From NCBI GenBank assembly GCA_033002965.1, contig JAURVB010005953.1, positions 1 to 64,000 of the forward strand: a DNA stretch of 64,000 nt, given 5' to 3'. Below, one piece after another: positions 51,908-64,000 of this stretch (within the stretch, counting starts at the first letter, position 1; each line of letters opens with the position of its first letter). Both the position numbers and the translations under genes were made by a program. The stretch is from Piper betle (Eukaryota > Streptophyta > Magnoliopsida > Piperales > Piperaceae). The notes below the pieces were generated by a model, which was given only the letters and a program-made list of their open reading frames with translations, made no database searches and was not told the origin of the DNA.

Positions 51908-52865
51908 TGTAAAACCCGTGACTCTAGTCAGGGTTTTACGTTACCGAACTAGTCGGTTCGACCGTTGGTTTGAGTCAAGTCAGTTCATGAACCCCATGCT
52001 GAGTCGAGGCTAGCCATGAGTTATGACCGATGAGAGTCAGGTGTACCTGAATATATGATGATAACGTCGAGAAGATGGTGAGAAATGAGTTATCAGAATA
52101 TATGAAAGTATGCAGTATTTTTTCTTTTTATATGTTTGATCGTAGAAATAGTTTTAGGCCGAATAACGCATTAGAACGTGTTGGATTATATTCAGGTGGG
52201 TTATTAGTTATAGAACATGCCATTTGGATGTTGTTGTGTTTGTTTTATTTTATGAGATTTTTTTTCATATTTTTTTAGATTTTTTAGAATTTATTACAAA
52301 CTAGTTATTATTTTGACTCGAGTCAGAATCGAGTCAATACTTATTTACGATTTTGCCATTGGAGTATTTCACCTCCTTTCCCGACACTTCCACACCCAAA
52401 CCCTACCGCCGCCTTGTGCTCGTCGCTGCCGCCGCCGTCACCGACGCTACATTGTCGCCGATCGACGCCGCCCTGCTCCTCCGTGCCGCCACAACCCACC
52501 CTGGCCACCGTCTCGCCGCCACGACACCGGAATCGCCCCACAAGCCCGACACCCTCCCTCATCGGTTCACTGCCGTTCGGGCCGGACCGCCGCCGTTGTG
52601 ACCCCAACGACCACCCCCTCGCCATCGCCAACGTTTCCCCCATCATCCCGACCGTCGTCGAGGCCGGCCGTAGCCCTGATCGGAGCACACTGCCGCCGTC
52701 GCCGGCAGCCATCGCCACCCCGGCTACCCTGTTTGACACCACCATTGGACCAAGCTCGTCGAGCTAATGTCGATAGACCCCCTGATTGCCCCGTCCCGAA
52801 ACATCGCCTGAAACCGCTAGAACCGCCGGAAAATTGGATTCGTGGGAAATTCGCCGGATCACTGG
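51908..52865 (+). mobile_element. Middle gypsy-like solo LTR, left part
   Basis: It starts TGTAAAACCC and is homologous, in inverted orientation, to 55640-56637. It contains the palindrome TTGACTCGAGTCAGAATCGAGTCAA at 52313-52338 and a GC-rich tract. It is interrupted by the inner element and resumes near 56643. The right boundary is approximate. Confidence 0.7.
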
Positions 52866-53690
52866 TTGGCCCTCAAATAGCAATCACTGGTCTGGTACCT
52901 TATCTCTAGTGGAATTTTGTCAAATATCTGATCTAACAGGCAATGGTAGTCCTGATCTTTTCCTTGTCATATCGAGACCTATGTCTGGCAAAAGGAAGTC
53001 AAAACTTCTGCCCATAGGTCATAAACTAGTGGAAGAGGAGGATGTGGTGAAGTGCTAATCAAACTGTCGATCCACCACACTACTCATCCTCATTCATCAC
53101 TATCTCCTGGAAGTGGCTCATCTCATGTGCCAACTAACTTGCTAATATCTCTATACTTCAAGCTCCTTATTATTACCCTTTTTTCTTTTTAACTCATTCC
53201 TATCATGTACACCATGTCCCATGGAAACAGGACTAATGTGGTGACATGCAAGACACTAACATCTGGTCAATCATCTAATTCACTTATGCGATGGACAGAA
53301 CTAGTGGGTCTCTAAGCCCATCAAGACAATCTTGTCAGATTCCTGCTCACATCTGCTAACATCCGAATCTGGTATAAAATAAGACTTTATACCCATTATA
53401 CCTTTGCTAGCACTACAACATTCCTCGCTCACATCTAACTGAGCAAGCAATCTGATATCATGATAACAATCCATATATGGCATGTCAGCTTAACTAAGGC
53501 TAATTCCACACACTTCTAACAAGGTCCTGAATACACTGTTATCCAAACAACTTATCAATAAAAATCTGCATGTAAGGAAAATAAACAGAAACATACCTGC
53601 CAGCTGGACTTGGAGCAGTCTTTGCACACACATCACTTATAAAAGTATCATACATCTTAATCGGCCGAGAGTGGCTCTGATACCAATCTC
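52866..53690 (-). mobile_element. Internal leader region of the inner gypsy-like element
   Basis: Follows the inner LTR on the minus strand and begins with a primer-binding site. A short frame (53483-53301) is the only open stretch; no gag-pol domain is recognisable. The other LTR is missing, so the element is truncated and its left edge is uncertain. Confidence 0.55.
53673..53685 (-). other. Primer-binding site, initiator-Met tRNA
   Basis: The minus strand reads TGGTATCAGAGCC, five bases after the LTR end. This is the standard plant initiator-Met primer site and fixes the element's orientation. Confidence 0.85.
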
Positions 53691-53969
53691 TGTAACACCC
53701 CAAATCCGGTTCACACTCGTGAACCGAACCGGCATGTTACCAGCCCCGGTTAGGTCGGCTAACCCGAACCTAACTCATACGGATCCAATCTCGGCATCTT
53801 AAGATGTAGATACGACTTGTCATGCATGGATAAATGCATAAAACCCTAACATGATACTACATGGATGACATGCAACCTAAATTTCACATCATTACAATTA
53901 CGATAAAAATTCTGAAATAAAACAGACAGGGTTTCCCCTAAAAGTGCAATTATGGGCCCACCTTGTCAA

Positions 53970-54011
<42 letters not shown>

Positions 54012-56637
54012 ACACATGCATCCATAATTTTATTCACACAAAATCTAACATCCTATGAATTCATTCTGAAGCTAGGGTTTCAACCCACCACGCTTCCGCT
54101 GCGCATCTCTGATCATGTTCACATTCTATCATGTCTTATGCATATGAACATATCATTCACAATATAATAACATAATAACACAAAATTAAACATTCAGAAA
54201 TCTAACATGTGTGTGTGTACAAGACCTCATTGCTCCTCCGTCCAAGCTGGCTCCTCCAACTCGTGATTATTACCTACATATAGTATAAAAACACGTCAGT
54301 AACAAGTGTTACTGGTCCGGAAAATAAAATAACTATAACAAGCTGGCTATGAGAGCAAACTCTCATATGAAAGAAAACATCATATACTCCACGTGAACAC
54401 TCTGAAGGGCACTACTGAGGAGCCACTGGGCTACAAACCCAGTAGCATCCCGAACTTACTGATCTGCTACTGGTACTGTGCCGCTCTCGGCACTTCTTTT
54501 TCAGTACTTCTTGTGAAACTTTATCCTAAGCCCTCTCCTTACCTCCATATTTCTCCTGGCCTTGAGCACGAAGGCCGAGTACTCTCAGGCAGTCGCTTTT
54601 AGTACCCTTTGAACCACAAGTCCGGACATGCGCTGTACTAAACAGTACCCGTAAACCTCCACGTTCTCCGGGTGTGAGGAACTCAAACGCGGAGTTATCA
54701 GGATCCCTCGGGAATGGAACAGTCCGCTGGCACTAATCCAGAGCCCGCTTTGACTGTCACGGCATCCTCTACATGGTACGTGCAGTCGATTTCTCCATCT
54801 CTCGTCTCACAGAAACGCGAAAACTATATATATATAGGCTTGGGTAGGGAGTTATATAATAGGCCCGAAGGCAACTTTTGGTGGATCTTATTTTCGAAAT
54901 CAACCTCGAGGGATCTCATCCTCGAGGGGTTATTAATCCGGAAAACGTTCGGTTAAATGGCCCGAGTTAAGTGGGATCCGATAAAATGCCACTTAACCCA
55001 TCCTGCAGACAATAAATTAAACATACAATAGAAAGAGTAAATCAGAGACGAGTCCTAAACGGACCTGGTACAAGCTCCAAGCGTGTCATCGCGCCTAGGC
55101 GGTGAGCTCCTACTTCATACCTACACATCAAAACTAAATACTAACGCCCACTAACTACATGATGCATCAAACTCAATAAACATCAATCACAATCAATAAT
55201 CATAAATGTGAAAATAATTCTAACTCATCCTATTCCTACCAATTTTATTGTATTTTTCCTAAGTTACATTACTCGATTAGCATGCTCAACTCGATCTACC
55301 TCATTAGATCACTTATCATGCTCCAACTCATTTTATCTCATTAGCTCACTTACTATTCATTTACAATTCCTCAAATCATACCATCATTACTTCATCAGTA
55401 ATTAGGCATTATCATGATAAATAATCAGTCCTACCATGCTATGCTAATAATTATCAATTTAAATAATCAAATTGGAGGTAATTATACCTCACATCGTCGG
55501 CAATCGGCGACGACTAGGGTTTCGTCGCATGTCTTGGAGCTTGAATTCGGCGCTCCTCGGCGTCCGACATTCAATCAGGCTCGACTGGGTGAGCCCCGTG
55601 GAAGATCCGGTGAATTCCAGAAATTCCGGTTTTTTGACAGTTTTCGGCAATTTTCTGGCAGCTTCCGACGGTTTTTCGGCGACAGTCGCCGGCGGCGTCT
55701 ACTGGCCGGAAAGTGGTCGTGTTGGGTACCCTTGGAACCGGCTCGGCGAGCCCGACTCATCTACGAGGTCGATGGAGGCGGCAGCTCGCCGGAAAATGGT
55801 AAAACAGAGCCGGCAGCGATGGGTGGCTAGATCCGGCCGGCCACAGCGGCGACGGCCTCCGCTCCGGTCAGGAACGGTCACTGGGTGGTTGAGGGTGCTG
55901 AGGCGACCACCTGATCGTGGTGGCGATGGTCGCCGGCGGCGGAATCGGTGACGCATCCAAAATGTAGCCGCGGCGCTAGGCGAGGCTTTTCCGGCGTCAC
56001 GGCAACCTGGCAGCGGCTGGGGCTGGTCGGGGTGGCACGGCAACGTCGTGGCGGAGCTAGGGGGCGACGATCGGCGGCCGGGTGGGCGCCCACGGCAGCG
56101 GCGACGGCATGCGCAGTGGTGGCGCAAGGCAAGGATTTGGGGAAGAAGAAAGGAAAGGTCGGGGGTGTGTGTGGTGGCAAACTCGTAAATAATACTTGAC
56201 TAGTCTCCGGCTCGAGTCAAGTCAATATCATAACTAACTCGTATTAAATCCTAAAAAAATTCATAAAAATCGGGAAAAATCCTGTAAAATCAAACAAATA
56301 CCACAACATTATAATGATATGCTCTATGACTAACAACCCACCCAAAATGTCCCTAACGCGTCCTAACACGGTAAACGGCCTAAAACTAATTCTACGATCC
56401 ATTATATATCATAATAAAAAAATAAACTGCATACTCTTATATATTCTGATAACTCATTCTTTTCTACTGTGTTCATGACGTTATCATTATATACTTGGGT
56501 ACACATGACCCTCATGGCTCATACACGAGACCGGCATCGGCTCAGTACACGTGTTCTGAAACTGACTCGACTCGAAAATAACGGTCGAACCGACCGGTTT
56601 TGAATATAAAACCCTGACTCGAATCGTGGGTTTTACA
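53691..56637 (-). mobile_element. Inner gypsy-like LTR, 2.9 kb, complete
   Basis: On the minus strand it runs from TGTAAAACCC (56637) to GGGGTGTTACA (53691), with proper TG...CA ends followed by a primer-binding site. Such long LTRs are typical of Tekay/Del-like Ty3/gypsy elements, which is inference because no polymerase is present. It includes a GC-rich segment (55500-56160) and a (TA)n tract (53969-54007). Confidence 0.8.
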
Positions 56638-56642
56638 CTATA

Positions 56643-58065
56643 GGATGTGTGATTCATCATGCGGGCGTTAGTTTTTAGCTTGATTGTGCAGATACGGTGT
56701 AGGAGCTACGCTACTCTATTGTGTATTTGATTTATTACATGCAGGACGTGTTAAGTGGCTTTTTATTGGATCCCACTTAACTCGGGCCGTTTAACCAACA
56801 GTTTTCCAGATTAATAACCCTCGAGAATGAGATCCCTCGAGTTTGTTTTCTAACTTCAGATCTAGCTCACAATGCCTTCGGGCCTATTGTATAAATCCCA
56901 ACCTAGACTTGTATATATGTATAGTTTTCGCGTTTTCAATGAGAGATTGAACGAGGGAAATCCGACTACCATGCTACGCGAGCGGGTACATGTGTGTCGA
57001 TAGTGGGCTCTGGAATGGTGTGCGGGTCGTTTCATTCCCAAGGGATCCTGATAACTCCACCTGTGAGTTCCTCAAACCCGGAGAAGTGTGGAGGTTCATG
57101 GGTACTGCAATGCAACGCATGTCTAGACTTGTGGTTTCAAAGGGTACTGAAGGCGCATGCCTGAGAGTACTCGGCCCCTGTACTCAGGGCCAGGAGCAAT
57201 ACGGAGGACGTAGAGGGCTGAGACGAATGAGAATGAATTGCCGTGGAAGAGATAGATGAAATGGCCAATGAAAGAGAATGATATGGAAAGGGGATGTTGT
57301 CGACCTGAGGGCGACGACTCCTATATGCGCCCTGATGAGAGTTCTTGAGGAAGTATATGGTTTTCATTCAACAGGAGAGTTTGCTCTCCTGTGCCAGATT
57401 GATATTAGCTATTTTCTAGGCCGGTAACACTTGTTACTGACGATTTTTCTATATATATGTAGGTGAGGAATGCGAGCGATGAAAGCTGTCGGGACTGCAG
57501 AGGAGCAGCACGGAACCGCGCACATATATACATGCCACGTGTAATGTATAATGATGATGTGTTAATGCTGTGTGAATGATAATTAGAATGTTTTGTCTTG
57601 ATAAATTGCTTCTTATGAGACGAGCAGATAATTGTGAATTTGTAGGGAGCCTTGGAGTTTAGACTCGGCTCAGATGAAACGAAAGAGATAATGACTGAAT
57701 GTCATAGTAGATTATTATGTTTTATCATATTTTGATAAAATATTTATATACCCTTGTTGTGGACAGGTTGGCCCCTATTGCACTTTTGGGGGAGATTCTG
57801 TCCATTTTTCCGTAAATATTAATGAATTTTTATTTAAATTTCTTGCTTGTTGAATGGTTTTGTTTTGCTTGCATATCATCACATGCATGTAGGACTCCGT
57901 TAGAACCCAATTATTCCCATTCATGCATCTCATTGTTGCATCCCCATCTTAAGACGCCGAGGCCAGATCCGGGTCGGCTTAACCGAACCAGTACATTAGC
58001 GAACGGTTCGGTCGCCGGTGACATTTCTGGGTCGGTTCACGGGTGAGCCGAAATGGGGTGTTACA
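56643..58065 (+). mobile_element. Middle gypsy-like solo LTR, right part
   Basis: Inverted homologue of 53691-55165, ending GGGGTGTTACA. It is followed by the duplication AATAC and not by a primer site, so with the left part at 51908 it forms one solo LTR split by the inner element. Confidence 0.75.
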
Positions 58066-58070
58066 AATAC

Positions 58071-59887
58071 TACGTAAGTTTGTGTCTAAATACGAGTAAT
58101 TATTAGCACATACACTAGTAAGTAATAAATAAATAAATAAATAACATGAACGAGTAAATAAATAATATTAATTAACTAATTAAATTAAATAAGATAAACA
58201 CGGACAAGAATAATATTAACAAATAACATCATCAATAATAATTAATAATCATGCATCGTAATCGACAAATATATAAATAACCAAAAATAAATAATAATCA
58301 ATAAAAAAATAAAAATATTCATAATATCAAAATATGTTAAATAGTATGAATATACATCTAAACTAATGTAGGAAGTCTAGAATTACCGGAAATGGGTTGA
58401 AAAATAGATGAAAACAGGCAAAAATAAGTTGTTGAGTCAAATGGGCAAGTGAGACCGTGTTGAGTTGACCAAGTCAACTGGTTGGGCTAGGCTGGGCTGG
58501 ACAAGGTGGACATGGACACGAGCACGGTCATGACCATGAAATTGCTAGGCAAGTGAACAAGGCTAGGAAAAGTAGACACGTGGGCAGACAAACATGAGCA
58601 GAGTAAATAGGCACCAAACGCGTTGCAGTGCTCATCGCCGAAAAGCACCAATGGCAGCGAGGCTGGGGTCGCCAACAATCTTGGTCGACAGGGAATGACG
58701 AGGCGGTGGTGACCAGGGTGGTCGCTAAAGGAGCCCGGCCACTGGTTTGCCAAAAAATGGCCGAAAATGGCTCTGGGCTAGGTAGAGTCATTGGCGACAG
58801 CTGGTGGGGCTAGGCTCTTTTGGTCGGTTGTCAAATAGTAAAGGTGTTTGAGGTAGTGATCGACGGTGCCCAACAAGCGATTGGCTCAAAAATGGCCGAA
58901 AGGTGGGAAAACACCCCCGTGAAGTGACTACATAACCAGTGGTGATCGTAGCCATGACGATGGTCAAAATGTTGGCCTCGGAGAAGGGAATTGATCTCAG
59001 TGGTCTGTCACACTGAAGGAGGCTTGTCGGCACTAGAAAATGGCCCGCAAGACGATAGTAGCCAAGGAAACAGTTGAATAAAGTGGAGTAACGGCGGTGG
59101 CACCAAAGCCGAGGTGGGTTTATATTAATAGCCAACTGCAATCCGCTCTTGGTGGTGCCTGTTTGGTGGCCAGAGTCTTGCCGATGGCAAGCCAAAGTGG
59201 TGGTGGCTCTAGGGGTAGAAAGTCTTCCAAAATCGCGGGAGAATTTACCAGAAAATAGGAGAGGGCAATGCTAGGGCTGACGTGGATGACTTTGATCTTG
59301 CCATGTGGCGCGATTTAAACACCCAACAACTTGTGAGCCTAATGGGATCCACTTAAGTTATACACAATATATATATGGTTGGAAAACTTAGATTAATGCC
59401 CACAACAATCAAAACTAACTCGATGCCTAACAATGACTCTCTAGACAGGAATTAAGGCAAGAAAACTAAATGGGTTTCAAAACCCTGAATTCAATCGAAT
59501 GAAGATACGAGACTCAAATCAAACCGACTTACAGGGGTAATCCGATAATTTAAAATCTCTAAGATGCATGTAAAAGAGAGATCTTGAAAAGCCTAAATAG
59601 ATACTAAGCGTTAGAGCGACCTATATCTAGCCGTAAAACCCTTGGCTAACATAAGCAAAAAATTGTATACCTCAAATATACGTTGATAACCCATGCTCTG
59701 GTGTAGCATAACTTAAGTTATCATTTATATATCGGGCATACTCAACTTCCATAATATGCTCATACGGTCATCTTGGTCTAATACTCATAGTTTGAAAGCT
59801 AAACTAGCTTAAACCACAACTCGAGATTGACCTGAACCAGGTAAAACAACCAGCCGAAAAACCCTAACCCAAAGTTAGAGTTTTACA
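58071..59887 (-). mobile_element. Outer, oldest gypsy-like LTR, right part
   Basis: Continues the LTR interrupted at 51907. It includes an AT-rich part, a GC-rich part (58600-59230) and a terminal TGTAAAACTC on the minus strand at 59887. It is the most diverged of the three. Confidence 0.65.
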
Positions 59888-61055
59888 AACACACCCCTGC
59901 ATGTGCAACCTATATTAGATTCAGCATATAGACCTTACATCTGCGTTACATGGGCATCCCATTTTGGGCATTTACAGACAAGTTGTGCAAATTACTTGTG
60001 CACTATAATAAATGTGAGTGTTGAAGAGACATTATTACACAGGGAGTCCCTTGGAAAATTGCTTTGATATAATGTGAAAATAGGTTTATGAGTTTCATTT
60101 CAAAATGACTAACTATTTTAGAGGACTTAGGAACTCATGTTCTTATTAGTCACCATGCAACTCATATAAGTTGTGGGACAATAATATTAACAATAAAAAA
60201 TACGTTAAGGCAGAAGACGACTGTATTGCTGAGATGTTAACGTTGATGTCATCGACGGTGGCAAACCTTGTGAGGGGAACGGGCCTCGACAACTACAATT
60301 GGTAGCATTTATTTCAAAATATAAAAGAAGAAAAAAAGTGAAAATAGGTAAAAGATTTTCACAACAAATACACCACACTTTGGAAGTGCGGTGGCATTCT
60401 AAGGAGAAAAATTTTCTCATTAACCATGTTTAAAGGGTAGGGGTTTGCTTTCTTTAATTGGGTCTTGGGAAAGACCTTAAGCAAATTGACTCTATGCTGG
60501 GCACAAAATCAACTAGAAATAAATTAATGCATTTTCCCCGAATTATCTCTTTTTTTTATTAAAAAAACCTCTAAATAAAATTAGCACCATGCATTGTAAC
60601 CAGTTGCACGCCCTGTCCACAAAACATTGAAGGTTCATTAACTCTTTGCGTTGGAATGCTCCACTCTATCAAGTATGGACCTCCGCTTTCACAAAACGCC
60701 ATTCTTGCTTGCTGTTAGCTTGTCAAGCATGCGGTGCTTCAATTTTGGCTGCAGTGAGCATGGTCTTACACTTGTTTAAATACGATATCAACTTAACAGA
60801 TGTTAATCGAGCAAGTCGAGTTCAATTTACTTAAACTCAACTCATTTATTTCGAATTTAAAAGAGTATAAATCAGATACGAGAAAGTTTAAACATTAAAA
60901 TGAATGTGTTTATCACAAATTATTAAAAGAATTTTGCACTCAAAAGAAGTTGTTTAGAAGTCTAATATTTTTTCATCAATCCCTATCCTAAAGAACTCCG
61001 CCATAAATAGACTCTTTTCTCTTAGTTCTCCGTCAAGCAAGGTTAGCCTACAACC
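59888..61055. other. Intergenic, upstream of molybdate transporter
   Basis: No gene was found. Frames at 60205-60420 (minus) and 60646-60834 (plus) lack recognisable features. The last few hundred bases are the presumed promoter of the transporter gene. Confidence 0.5.
61001..61010 (+). promoter_or_regulatory. TATA box candidate for the molybdate transporter
   Basis: CCATAAATAG lies about 50 bases upstream of the ATG at 61056, a suitable distance for a short leader. Confidence 0.4.
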
Positions 61056-62421
61056 ATGGAGGAAGTAGACCACCATGGCTCCTCAACCCACAATCCCTCT
61101 ACCATTACCAACATCTTCCAAAAGATGAAGAAAAACCTAACCTTCCATTCCAAATGGTCCGAGCTAAATGGTGCCATGGGAGACCTTGGAACCTACATCC
61201 CAATAGTGCTGGCCTTAACACTTGCCAAGGACCTCAACCTCGGCACCACTCTCATTTTCACCGGAGTCTACAACATCATCACCGGCATGATCTACGGCAT
61301 GCCAATGCCGGTGCAACCGATGAAGTCGATAGCCGCCGTGGCGATCTCCAGCGGCGACGGTTTCAGCGTACCGGAGATCATGGCCGCCGGAATATGCACT
61401 GCCGGAGTAGTCTTTTTGTTGGGTATCACCGGGCTCATGAGGTTTGTATATAGGCTAATACCATTGCCTGTGGTGAGAGGTGTGCAGTTATCACAAGGAC
61501 TTTCATTTGCTATGACTGCTGTCAAATACGTGAGGAGTAGCCAAGATTTCTCCAAGGGGAAGGCCAAAGGAAATAGGCCATGGTTGGGCCTTGATGGGCT
61601 TCTTCTAGCCATCATTTGTGCCTCCTTTGTGGTGGTCATCAATGGTGCAGGTGAGGAAACAAGTGAGCATCAAGATAATCAAATGCATGGTAGGGATGAC
61701 CTTCCCCCAGTGGGCAACCATGGATTAAGAAAGAGAAGGTCATGAGAATTTTAATTTCAATTCCTTCTGCCGTGATTCTTTTCCTGGTGGGTGTGGTTTT
61801 GGCCTTCATAAGGAAGCCTGAGATAGCCCAGGAGATTGAATTTGGCCCATCTACCATCTCCCTGGTGAAGATTCCAAGAGAGGCATGGAAGGAGGGTTTT
61901 GTGAAGGGTGCAAAACCCCAAATTCCCCTGTCGGTTTTGAACTCGGTGATCGCCGTCTGCAAGCTGTCGCACGACCTCTTCCCCGGCGAGGGCACGTCCC
62001 CTACATCGGTGTCGGTGACTGTGGGATTGATGAACTTGGTGGGCTGCTGGTTCGGGGCAATGCCGTGCTGTCACGGGGCCGGAGGGCTCGCCGGGCAGTA
62101 CAAGTTTGGGGGAGGAGTGGCGGGTGTGTGGCGATCTTGGGGCTGGGCAAGATGGTGATGGGCCTTGTTTTGGGCACCTCTTTGGTGAAGGTTTTGACAC
62201 AATTCCCAGTGGGCTTGTTGGGGGTGCTGCTGCTGTTTGCTGGGATTGAATTGGCAATGGCTTCAAGGGACATGAACACAAAGGAGGAATCATTTGTTAT
62301 GCTCCTTTGCACTGGAGTGTCACTTGTGTCATCTGGTGCTGCCATTGGATTTGGGTGTGGAGTTGTTCTCCATGTCCTGCTCAAGCTCAGAAGCTTAGGG
62401 TTGAGAAGCACAGGACAGTAG
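61056..62421 (+). CDS. MOT1: Molybdate transporter, MOT1 type (two single-base frame breaks)
   Basis: Member of the sulfate-transporter-like molybdate transporter family, polytopic membrane proteins that move molybdate for molybdenum-cofactor enzymes. Intronless, as in Arabidopsis. The N-terminal half (61056-61703) includes the conserved ELNGAMGDLGTYIPIVLAL segment, MPVQPMKSIAAVAIS and RGVQLSQGL. The second part (61709-62107) has VPSA-type and SVLNSVIAVCKLS segments, GLMNLVGCWFGAMP and CHGAGGLAGQYKFGG. The last part (62113-62421) has ILGLGKMVMGLVLG, LLLFAGIELAMASRDMN and GFGCGVVLHVLLKLR. About ten hydrophobic segments are visible. The three parts are in different frames, and each junction is a run of five identical bases (C5 61704-61708; G5 62108-62112) where six would restore frame. 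The result would be close to 455 residues. No internal stop interrupts the joined frame. Assembly error is more likely than true loss, but both are possible. Confidence 0.88.
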
Positions 62422-64000
62422 TAGGATTGAACCAAATAAATCCTTGAATGGAAATCTTTTGTGTGAATGTTTTATCTATGGATGTTTCTCAGTGTTGTCT
62501 TGAGTAGATAACAAGGGTTTGGCATCACACTCTCACTGTGGACGGTGTTTTTGCTTTACCAACTTATGTGCAGCTTCTACATTCTTATAAGAAATCTATT
62601 GACTTCTTGGCTCCATTTGGTTAGTGCGAAAGAAATGAAAAATTTGTAAAATATTAATGACAAAACTATTTTTAGAGCATTTTATGGTAACATACAAGTA
62701 AAACTTTCACCAAGTAATTCGGATAGAAATTTCAGCACAATCAAATTTTTTGTTTAAAACACAAGAAAAAAAAGAAAATATTTTGTGAAGAGATTTTACA
62801 TCTCATATTTACATCATAATTAATTACTTCTTTGTAAATTATACATCTTTTTCACACCGATAAAATGAGTTATTAATAAATTTTATTAATCTAACCGAAC
62901 ATATTGAAACAACCCAATTTGGACCCTCAACAAGCATCAATGAGGCAGATGGAAACGTGCACATCACAACACTGTAAGGATTCCTTGTACCAATAATTGT
63001 CAAATACTGGCATGAAGCAGGCATCATAGGATGACCAGTGAAAAATATAATTGTGGTTGTGGACTCATTCTGCATATATCTTTTACTATAAAAATTTGGG
63101 AATATTAGTTGTAGTTTTATTTTTATATGGCAATATAGTTGCTAATTGCCATGCCATACTTTGATGGCACCAATCATGGGAAGTCAAAACCTTTTGCAAC
63201 AAGATTAAAAAACAAAAAAAAAGGTTAGCATAAAAATATATATATCAAATAGAAGCAAACCAAGGGTCTGTTGGCATGTTGATGGCCTTTCATTTAAAGG
63301 AGTTGGCATGTTGAGTAGCATATGATAGAAGAGAAAGGAAGAAGAAATAGTGGTAATCAGCTGGTGGGTACAAACTACCAACCAAAAGGTCTGCCACCCT
63401 CCCACATTAATATTATATCTTCAATGTTTTGCTTGTAGGCATCCCCTTCCTAATACTCCTCCACCCTTTTGTAGGTTTGTGTGGCATATTAGAGTTCCAT
63501 AAATTTTGTTTTTCGACTTTCCATCCAGGCCCTCAAAGATCCTTTTTTTTTAAGCTTATTAGAAGTAAGATTATAAATAGTTAATGGGTTTTTTATTACT
63601 TTTTAAACGCCAATCTAGTTGTTCGTTATTTTGTATTAAAAAATATTATCCATCTTTTACATCAAAAATTGTTATTATTGATTAATTATTTTTTTCTAAT
63701 TCTTGGCCCAACTCTTTTCTAACTTTGATGGAAAGAGAGACAAATAAATAAAAAGAATTAATATTTTGTATATCAAAGATAAGAAAGTGAGCTAATCTTT
63801 AGAGATAAAAGTTATCGTTCACCCAGGTTTGTAATTTTTTATCATTTTTTTCTTTTTTTTAAAGAAATTTTTACAAAAAATGAATGAGCCTTAGTGACGA
63901 AGGATTCGATCAACTTTTGTTTAAAAAGAAAAAAAGTGAATTGGACATGAGTGGCAATTCCATCTAATAAACCTTTATGTAGCAAAAAAGATTAAGAAGC
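62422..64000. other. Intergenic, downstream of molybdate transporter
   Basis: AT-rich sequence without a recognisable gene, RNA or repeat. The first 200-300 bases may be the transporter's 3' untranslated region. Confidence 0.5.

Noticed and set aside
55414..56199. Several open frames on both strands
   Set aside because: They fall in the GC-rich part of the inner LTR, are mutually overlapping and lack any known domain.
51908..58065. Possible large DNA transposon with kilobase terminal inverted repeats
   Set aside because: The ends are LTR-like (TGTAAAACCC and GGGGTGTTACA), a primer-binding site follows one of them and the duplication is five bases, so nested LTRs in opposite orientation explain the inverted repeat.

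Overview
The window is nuclear DNA of a flowering plant. It holds spliced genes with GT-AG introns, an intronless molybdate-transporter-type gene, a trihelix transcription factor, and many LTR and inverted-repeat transposons. The strongly GC-rich 5' exons of the aminopeptidase genes and the GC-rich trihelix gene would fit a monocot, but this is a weak inference.

Layout. 1-2.3 kb: intergenic DNA and one small conserved plant gene (minus). 3.8-45 kb: a tandem array of four M1-family aminopeptidase genes (aminopeptidase M1, APM1 type), all on the minus strand, at 3817-10838, 14019-25083, 29136-36174 and 37932-44967. Copy 1 is a decayed pseudogene whose zinc site is destroyed. Copies 2 and 4 keep all 18 coding exons with correct splice sites and would encode about 882 and 881 residues, but each lacks two single bases. 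Copy 3 lacks three. Copies 2-4 carry the same Ty1/copia insertion in intron 12: nearly complete in copy 2, reduced to a remnant with identical internal deletions in copies 3 and 4. Copy 3 is a mosaic, with 3' half like copy 4 and 5' half like copy 2. This is the product expected from one unequal crossover near the copia 3' LTR. The spacers hold younger insertions: a solo LTR, an hAT-like element, and a foldback element with a core of tandem hairpins. Their uninterrupted sites can be read in sister spacers.

45-49 kb: intergenic. 48.9-50.1 kb: a trihelix (GT-type) gene, minus strand. 50.9-59.9 kb: three long LTRs of one Ty3/gypsy-like family nested in each other (minus, plus, minus). 61.1-62.4 kb: a molybdate transporter gene (MOT1 type), plus strand. 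The rest is intergenic.

A caution for any reader: the frame breaks in copies 2-4, in the transporter and in the trihelix gene are nearly all loss of one base, most of them in short homopolymers, while the coding sequence is otherwise clean. This pattern fits homopolymer under-calling in the assembly as well as or better than real pseudogenes. Copy 1 is different and is truly degenerate.

No entirely new system is evident. The most informative things are the hybrid aminopeptidase gene created at a retrotransposon and the hairpin-array foldback element.
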